The notes beneath the pieces are model-generated. The model saw only the letters and a list, made by a program, of their open reading frames with translations. It had not been told where the DNA came from and ran no database searches. The translations under genes and the position numbers were made by a program. A stretch of DNA of 9,645 nt, from NCBI GenBank assembly GCA_003857395.1, contig RPRC01000218.1, positions 1 to 9,645 of the forward strand, read 5' to 3'. This document shows, piece after piece, positions 1 through 4,740 of this stretch (the first letter of the stretch is position 1; each line of letters begins with the position of its first letter). This DNA is from Geobacter sp. (GTDB lineage: Bacteria; Desulfobacterota; Desulfuromonadia; Geobacterales; Geobacteraceae).

Positions 1-132
1 AGAGTAATTCCGAGGTCCTGATAAGGTGAGGTGACGCAGGCATAATTTTGCTTTGACGTGTGGTCACTAGATAACCAGTTGGCTAAAGGAACTGGACGGT
101 AAAGAAAGAATGAGCCGCACGGGACATTGCAT
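1..132. other. non-coding stretch downstream of gap, with a weak hairpin
   Basis: I find no gene here on either strand. The only structure is an inverted repeat at 75-95: CCAGTT, a 9-nt spacer, then AACTGG. It lies about 38 nt past the gap stop codon. Read on the minus strand it could end the gap transcript, but it has only six base pairs and is followed by a U-poor sequence (TTATCT), so as an intrinsic terminator it is weak. The next gene downstream of gap on the minus strand lies outside the window. Confidence 0.35.
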
Positions 133-1131
133 TTATCTTGCTACCAATCGTAGCATGTCGATCAACCGATTCGAAAAACCGCATTCATTATCGTACCACG
201 AGATAATTTTTACCAGATTTCCCTCAATCACCTTGGTGGACAGACCATCAACGATGGAGGAATGCGGGTTGCCGTTAAAATCGATGGACACGAGCGGCTC
301 GTCGCAAAAAGCCAGAATCCCCTTAAGAGAGGTTTTGGCCGCCTTTTTCAAGGCGTTATTGACTTTTTCTGCGTCTGTCTTTCTCGAAAACTGAGCAACG
401 AAGTCAACCACGGAAACATTGGGTGTCGGTACGCGTATCGCCATACCGTCAATTTTCCCTTTCAGCTCGGGAATGACAAGGGAAATGGCTCGCGCCGCAC
501 CTGTGGCTGTCGGTATCATCGACAGGGCAGCAGCCCGCGCTCGCCTCAGATCCTTGTGAGGAAGGTCCAGGATGCGCTGGTCGTTTGTGTAAGAGTGAAT
601 GGTCGTCATGAGGCCCTTTTCGATGCCGAAGTTTTCGTGGAGGACTTTCGCGATAGGGGCCAGACAGTTTGTTGTACACGACGCATTGGAGAGGATGAAG
701 TGCTTCTCCGGATCGTACATGCTATCATTTACACCCATTACAATGGTAATATCGGGATCGGTGGCCGGGGCTGTAATAATGACTTTGCTCGCTCCTGCCT
801 TCAGATGCATTTCTGCCTGGCCACGTGAGGTGAAGAGTCCCGTTGCTTCGAGGACCACATCGATACCCTCGTTTTTCCAAGGGAGTTCGTCCGGATTTTT
901 CACAGAAAATATTTTGATCGGTTTTTTGTTGATGATTATACTCCCGTCACCAGCTGCGACCTTTCCCGGAAAGGTGCCGTGGACGGAATCGTATTTAAAG
1001 AGATGTGCAAGGATTTTCGGCTCACTCAGATCGTTAATGGCAACAATTTCCAGATCCTTTGCACTTAGGGCTTGCCTTAAAACCATTCGCCCGATTCTCC
1101 CGAAACCATTTATTGCTACTCGTAGTGTCAC
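133..1131 (-). CDS. gapA: type I glyceraldehyde-3-phosphate dehydrogenase (NAD-dependent, glycolytic)
   Basis: Cytosolic enzyme that oxidises and phosphorylates glyceraldehyde 3-phosphate to 1,3-bisphosphoglycerate, reversibly. The product is 332 residues, normal for the family. The N-terminal Rossmann motif NGFGRIGR is at residues 8-15, and Asp34 in AINDL is the residue expected for NAD rather than NADP preference. The active-site block SNASCTTNCLAP gives catalytic Cys152, and TTIHSYTNDQ gives the base His179. The C-terminal WYDNECGFSNR helix is present. I place the start at GTG 1131, because a perfect AGGAGGT (plus-strand 1138-1144) sits 6 nt upstream and the protein then begins just before the Rossmann strand. 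The frame stays open to a TTG at 1149, but that would put the Shine-Dalgarno inside the gene. The stop is TAA. The gene is divergent from the walJ-pur cluster and appears to have its own promoter. The family assignment is secure; the isozyme name (gapA or gap) is conventional. Confidence 0.97.
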   Translation of the reverse strand: MTLRVAINGFGRIGRMVLRQALSAKDLEIVAINDLSEPKILAHLFKYDSVHGTFPGKVAAGDGSIIINKKPIKIFSVKNPDELPWKNEGIDVVLEATGLFTSRGQAEMHLKAGASKVIITAPATDPDITIVMGVNDSMYDPEKHFILSNASCTTNCLAPIAKVLHENFGIEKGLMTTIHSYTNDQRILDLPHKDLRRARAAALSMIPTATGAARAISLVIPELKGKIDGMAIRVPTPNVSVVDFVAQFSRKTDAEKVNNALKKAAKTSLKGILAFCDEPLVSIDFNGNPHSSIVDGLSTKVIEGNLVKIISWYDNECGFSNRLIDMLRLVAR

Positions 1132-1203
1132 TGGCGGACCTCCTGGCAAAGAAAAGTAATGTTATGCCTCGAATTGGCATTTGGTGCGTGACAAACTCGT
1201 GAT

Positions 1204-1231
1204 ACTATACAGCCTGTTGTGCTCTCGTCAA
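1204..1231 (-). promoter_or_regulatory. candidate sigma70-type promoter of gapA
   Basis: On the minus strand, TTGACG (plus-strand 1226-1231) and TATAGT (1204-1209) are separated by 16 nt; each hexamer matches the consensus at five of six positions. Transcription would start near 1197, giving a 5' leader of about 65 nt before the GTG at 1131. Position and strand fit gapA and no other gene. Confidence 0.65.
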
Positions 1232-1361
1232 TCATTTTATAGAAAATTGGCAGGTTTGAGAATTAATCAAATGCACGACAAATTAGGCTCAAAAGTGCTA
1301 CTACTGGGACTTTCCGTGTTCATGTGTATTGACATATGTGCCGTGTCTCACAAGTTTCATC

Positions 1362-1390
1362 TTGAATCTTTTTCAGCTTTTATGTATAAA
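1362..1390 (+). promoter_or_regulatory. candidate sigma70-type promoter for walJ and perhaps the pur genes
   Basis: TTGAAT (1362-1367) and TATAAA (1385-1390) are separated by 17 nt, the optimal spacing. The predicted transcription start is near 1397, leaving a leader of about 110 nt before the walJ start codon. This is the best promoter match on the plus strand upstream of the cluster. No comparable promoter was seen further downstream, so it may drive the whole cluster. Confidence 0.55.
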
Positions 1391-1442
1391 ATGTCGAGTT
1401 TATATCTTTTCTCCGTGGTACTGACTTTCAACGGCTGTTTCG

Positions 1443-1482
1443 TGTTCCGGAACAGGAACTGTACCCTTGTCCCGGTTTTTTT
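1443..1482 (+). terminator. intrinsic-terminator-like hairpin in the walJ leader (possible attenuator)
   Basis: The 5' arm CCGGAACAGG (1447-1456) pairs with CCTTGTCCCGG (1465-1475). This gives four G/C pairs at the base, one A-C mismatch, three pairs, a bulged T and two pairs, closing an 8-nt loop. Seven T residues follow directly (1476-1482). That is the form of a rho-independent terminator on the plus strand, yet no plus-strand gene ends upstream: it lies between the candidate promoter at 1362-1390 and the walJ start at 1509. A perfect 12-nt palindrome, TGTTCCGGAACA (1443-1454), overlaps the 5' arm and could form a competing fold. It could be an attenuator, or the end of a short RNA of about 85 nt. 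The structure is read by eye and no folding energy was computed. Confidence 0.5.
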
Positions 1483-1508
1483 ACTGCCTTACTATTTCAG
1501 GAGGATCT

Positions 1509-2279
1509 TTGCGAGTCTGTCTGCTTGCCAGTGGCAGCAAGGGTAACTCCCTATTCATTGAAACCGGTGAAACCAAAATCCTGGTTGATGCCGGCCTTTC
1601 CGCACGTGAAATTGCTTTCAGGCTTGAAACAATTGGCGTTAACGCCTCGGAACTCAGCGGCATTCTGATAAGTCATGAGCATACTGATCATATTCGCGGA
1701 GCAGGAACACTCGCGAGAAAATTCAAGATACCGGTTCTCATCAGCTATTCTGCCAGTCATCAGTCACATGAACATTTTCGCTCAGTCAGCCTCGTTGAAT
1801 TCGAGACCGGCTGCTCCTTCGAGTTCAAAGATATTCTCATAGATCCCTTTCCAATAACTCATGATTCCGCCGACCCGGTCGGTTTTGTCATTGACAGTCA
1901 TGAAGCGCGGATTGGCTTTGCCACTGACCTTGGTATCGTAACCAGGCTGGTACAGGAAAAACTCAAGAAGAGCAGGGTGCTTGTACTTGAATCAAACCAT
2001 GACGAAAACATGTTGCTGAACGGTCCGTATCCATGGCACCTTAAGCAGAGAATCAAATCAAGACATGGGCACCTTTCCAATGTGGAATCTGCAGCACTCC
2101 TCATGGAAGTAATGCACCCGGGTCTTGAAGGTGTATTCCTGGCCCATCTGTCGGAAGCAAACAATAACCCGGAGATTGCCTTGGGGGTCCACCGGAAGCA
2201 ACTGTCCGGCACCACGGTCTGTTCGCCCCGGATTTTTGTCGGCAATCAGCAAAGCGTCAGTGAGGTTCTGTCGTTGTGA
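1509..2279 (+). CDS. walJ: WalJ/YycJ-type metallo-beta-lactamase-fold hydrolase (probable 5'-3' DNA exonuclease)
   Basis: A 256-residue cytosolic protein of the YycJ/WalJ branch of the metallo-beta-lactamase superfamily, whose Bacillus members are about 264 residues. Family knowledge links WalJ to 5'-3' exonuclease activity and mismatch repair in Bacillus, and to the walRK operon there; transfer to this organism is inference. The N-terminal strand and LASGSKGNS (residues 6-14) are typical. The metal-binding motif is HEHTDH at 56-61, followed by His118 (THD), Asp140 (ATDLG) and His164 (ESNHDE). The late AHLSEANN segment (from residue 212) is characteristic of the subfamily. I choose TTG 1509 because AGGAGG at 1499-1504 precedes it and the resulting N-terminus is the conserved M-R-(V/F) start; the 4-nt spacing is a little short. 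A further in-frame TTG at 1467 would lie within the terminator-like hairpin. The stop is TGA. purB follows after 90 nt. Confidence 0.88.
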   Translation: MRVCLLASGSKGNSLFIETGETKILVDAGLSAREIAFRLETIGVNASELSGILISHEHTDHIRGAGTLARKFKIPVLISYSASHQSHEHFRSVSLVEFETGCSFEFKDILIDPFPITHDSADPVGFVIDSHEARIGFATDLGIVTRLVQEKLKKSRVLVLESNHDENMLLNGPYPWHLKQRIKSRHGHLSNVESAALLMEVMHPGLEGVFLAHLSEANNNPEIALGVHRKQLSGTTVCSPRIFVGNQQSVSEVLSL

Positions 2280-2369
2280 CGCACCGGCGGGAATGACCAT
2301 TGCCCTCAGCGGCACAGTATCTCAACGACAAAATATAGTATCAAAACTTTCTTATGAGGTAATAATTAG

Positions 2370-3665
2370 ATGATAGAACGATACAGCCGGCCGGAAATGA
2401 CTGAAATCTGGAGCGCGGAAAATCGCTACCGGAAATGGTTGGAAATAGAACTTTTCGCTTGTGAAGCGCACGCCGAAATGGGGACGATTCCCCGTGAAGC
2501 AATGGAACGAATCAAGGCAAAAGCCAACTTCGATGTCCCGCGCATTGATGAGATTGAAAAGGTCGTCAAACATGACGTAATCGCCTTTCTGACCTCGGTT
2601 GCGGATTATATCGGTGATGATTCCCGTTTTCTGCACGTGGGAATGACCTCATCGGATGTTCTCGACACCTCCCTTGCCATGCTGTTGCGAGAAAGTGGTC
2701 TTCTAATTATCGAAGATATGAAAGGTCTGATGGCGGCACTGAAGAAAAAAGCCTATGAACACAAGGACACGGCCATGATCGGCCGTTCCCACGGAATCCA
2801 TGCCGAACCGGTGACCTTCGGTATCAAGATGGCGCTTTGGTATGATGAGATGAGGCGTAATCTTCGCCGCATGGAGTCCGCAGTTGAAACTATATCCTAT
2901 GGTAAGATATCGGGAGCGGTTGGAACCTTCGCAAATATTGATCCGAAGGTCGAGGAGTTTGTCTGCGCCCGTGCCGGTTTGAAGCCGGCGCCCTGTTCCA
3001 CCCAGATCGTCCAGAGAGACCGGCACGCCGAGTTCTTTTCCACCCTCGCCATCATTGCCTCTTCCATTGAAAAATTTGCCGTTGAGATCCGCCATCTTCA
3101 GCGGACGGAGGTCCTTGAGGCCGAAGAGTTCTTCAGTAAGGGCCAAAAGGGTTCTTCCGCCATGCCCCATAAAAGGAATCCTGTCCTTTCCGAAAACCTC
3201 AGTGGTCTCGCTCGCTTGATCAGGGGGTATGCCGTCTCTGCGCTGGAAAACGTCCCCCTCTGGCACGAAAGGGATATCTCACATTCTTCCGTCGAACGGG
3301 TTATAGCTCCTGATGCTACGGTCCTCATGGATTTCATGCTGCACCGCTGTACAGGTTTGATTGACAACCTGGTGGTCTATCCGGAAAACATGTTGAAAAA
3401 CCTGAACCTGATGAGGGGGCTTGTCTTCTCTCAGAGAGTTCTGCTGGAACTTGCCAGTAAAGGTGCTTCCCGCGAAAACGCTTATTCACTCGTGCAGAGA
3501 AACGCTATGAAAGTTTGGGAAGAGGGGAGAGATTTCCGTGAAGAACTCCTTGGCGACTCTGAAGTTCGTTCATACCTTTCCAGTGAGGAAATTGACAACG
3601 CCTTTGATCTTGCCTATCACTTCAAACATGTCGATACCATCTTTACTAGAGTCTTCGGTAATTAG
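2370..3665 (+). CDS. purB: adenylosuccinate lyase
   Basis: Cytosolic homotetrameric enzyme of the fumarase/aspartase superfamily. It releases fumarate from SAICAR (to AICAR) and from adenylosuccinate (to AMP), so it acts in both the main purine pathway and the AMP branch. The product is 431 residues, the length of the short Bacillus/Thermotoga-type PurB. Visible catalytic elements are His68 in VVKHDV, the GMTSSDVLDTS block (91-101), His141 in GRSHGIHAEP, and the superfamily signature GSSAMPHKRNP (261-271) on the flexible loop that carries the catalytic serine. His68 and His141 fall at the same numbers as in Bacillus subtilis PurB as I recall it. The start ATG is preceded by GAGGT (2356-2360) with 9 nt spacing. 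The stop is TAG, one base before the next ATG. All catalytic parts are intact. Confidence 0.97.
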   Translation: MIERYSRPEMTEIWSAENRYRKWLEIELFACEAHAEMGTIPREAMERIKAKANFDVPRIDEIEKVVKHDVIAFLTSVADYIGDDSRFLHVGMTSSDVLDTSLAMLLRESGLLIIEDMKGLMAALKKKAYEHKDTAMIGRSHGIHAEPVTFGIKMALWYDEMRRNLRRMESAVETISYGKISGAVGTFANIDPKVEEFVCARAGLKPAPCSTQIVQRDRHAEFFSTLAIIASSIEKFAVEIRHLQRTEVLEAEEFFSKGQKGSSAMPHKRNPVLSENLSGLARLIRGYAVSALENVPLWHERDISHSSVERVIAPDATVLMDFMLHRCTGLIDNLVVYPENMLKNLNLMRGLVFSQRVLLELASKGASRENAYSLVQRNAMKVWEEGRDFREELLGDSEVRSYLSSEEIDNAFDLAYHFKHVDTIFTRVFGN

Positions 3666-3666
3666 A

Positions 3667-4740
3667 ATGCAGGATTATTTCCGCTCCCTGGTTGAGAGCG
3701 ATAAGATTCTCACTTGGAGCAAGGAATGTATCCTGGCGATACTTATTGTCGGCCTTTTCTGGGTGTTATCCCGTTTTTTGCGCTACCTTTTCACAAAATG
3801 GGTGCCACGGATCGCACGATTTACCCGCACTGACCTGGACGAACGCGTCCTGCAACGGATAACACCGCCGGTTGAGCTTCTCACGATAACTGCCGGTCTC
3901 TATCTGGCACTTCGAAGTTTTCCGATGTACGACCGGGTACAGTTTGTCCTGTCTGGTGTGGTCTTTATCGTAAATATCCTGATATTTGCCAATATTGCCT
4001 ATCGGGTAGCGGATGAGTTTCTTGCCTGGTACGCTCGACGTATAGAAGAGAGAACCGCGACCAGGATAGGGCTGCAGATACTGCCCTTGCTCAGGAAAGT
4101 TTTTACCATTTTCCTGGTTTGTGCAGCCTTGATTATAGTTCTGAAACACTTTGGTTATGATGCCCTGTCTCTTCTGACTGCCCTCGGTATAGGTTCACTG
4201 GCCATTGGCCTGGCTGCCAAGGATACCCTGGCAAACATGATCTCAGGATTCACTTTGATGATCGACAGGCCCTTTCGAATTGGCGACAGGATTCAGCTTG
4301 CAAGTGGAAAGACCGGAGATGTTGTCGATATCGGCCTTCGCAGCACCAGGATAAGGACCGTCGACAACACCCTGCTCATCATTCCGAATTCTGAGCTTTG
4401 CAACAGTACCGTCCTCAACATGGCGTTTCCTGATATGAAAACCCAAGGCCGCGTTTCCTTCGGCGTTGCCTATGGCTCGGATGTTGAAAAAGTGAAAAGG
4501 ATACTTCAGGAAACTGCCACCGAGCACCCTGAGGTTCTGAAAGATCCGCCTCCTGAGGCATTTTTTCTTTCCTTCGGAGATAGTGCCCTGAATATGGTGC
4601 TGGTCTTCTGGGTCAACGACTACACGAAAATCATCACGGTTACGGATCAGATCAACATGCGGCTCATAACCGCATTTACCAAGAACGACATAAAAATACC
4701 GTACCCCACCAGGAAGGTACTGCTGGAAAGGGAAGGATAA
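3667..4740 (+). CDS. MscS-family mechanosensitive ion channel
   Basis: A 357-residue inner-membrane channel protein of the MscS family, whose members open under membrane tension to release ions and small solutes during hypoosmotic shock. Hydrophobic segments lie at about 20-41, 69-84, 91-114, 138-160 and 165-200. The last is the Gly/Ala-rich pore helix, containing LGIGSLAIGLAAKDTLAN, and it runs into the diagnostic DRPFRIGDRI (200-209). The cytoplasmic beta domain follows, with DIGLRSTRIRT and LLIIPNSELCNSTVLNM. Five predicted membrane segments put it nearer YnaI-sized channels than the three-helix E. coli MscS. I place the start at ATG 3667, one base after the purB stop. An ATG at 3628 is in frame inside purB, but neither has a clear Shine-Dalgarno, so translation probably depends on coupling to purB. 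The stop TAA overlaps the purL ATG. A purine-related role is not evident; it is an operon passenger or conserved neighbour. Confidence 0.93.
   Translation: MQDYFRSLVESDKILTWSKECILAILIVGLFWVLSRFLRYLFTKWVPRIARFTRTDLDERVLQRITPPVELLTITAGLYLALRSFPMYDRVQFVLSGVVFIVNILIFANIAYRVADEFLAWYARRIEERTATRIGLQILPLLRKVFTIFLVCAALIIVLKHFGYDALSLLTALGIGSLAIGLAAKDTLANMISGFTLMIDRPFRIGDRIQLASGKTGDVVDIGLRSTRIRTVDNTLLIIPNSELCNSTVLNMAFPDMKTQGRVSFGVAYGSDVEKVKRILQETATEHPEVLKDPPPEAFFLSFGDSALNMVLVFWVNDYTKIITVTDQINMRLITAFTKNDIKIPYPTRKVLLEREG

Larger units (their letters stand above)
1132..1508. other. divergent intergenic control region between gapA and walJ
   Basis: This 377-nt stretch separates the divergent gapA and walJ genes and is visibly more A+T-rich than the flanking genes. 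It contains the gapA promoter on the minus strand, a plus-strand promoter, and a terminator-like hairpin close to walJ, each listed separately. An open frame runs on the plus strand through 1181-1546, but it has no ribosome binding site, no recognisable protein features, and it overlaps the walJ start. I treat it as chance. No tRNA or known riboswitch was recognised. Confidence 0.6.

Noticed and set aside
1329..1357. Perfect TTGACA at 1329-1334 as a plus-strand promoter
   Set aside because: No -10-like sequence at 16-18 nt downstream (AAGTTT there). The TTGAAT/TATAAA pair further on is much better.
1443..1454. TGTTCCGGAACA as a LexA box
   Set aside because: Half-site order and spacing (GTTC-N2-GAAC) fit neither the E. 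coli, the Bacillus nor, as far as I recall, the Geobacter LexA consensus. It is better explained as part of the leader fold.
1181..1546. A 121-codon plus-strand open frame in the gapA-walJ gap
   Set aside because: No ribosome binding site, low-complexity hydrophobic/basic translation without a recognisable fold, and its end overlaps the well-supported walJ start. It crosses the promoter and terminator-like hairpin.
2277..2279. Genome-wide reassignment of UGA to an amino acid
   Set aside because: walJ ends on TGA at the normal family length, followed by non-conserved sequence, so UGA acts as a stop in this organism. Only one internal UGA occurs among six genes.
2311..2339. Possible purB promoter (TATAGT at 2334-2339)
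   Set aside because: The -10 is acceptable but the only -35 at 17 nt (GGCACA) matches the consensus at three of six positions. Too weak to list; purB may simply be read from the walJ promoter.
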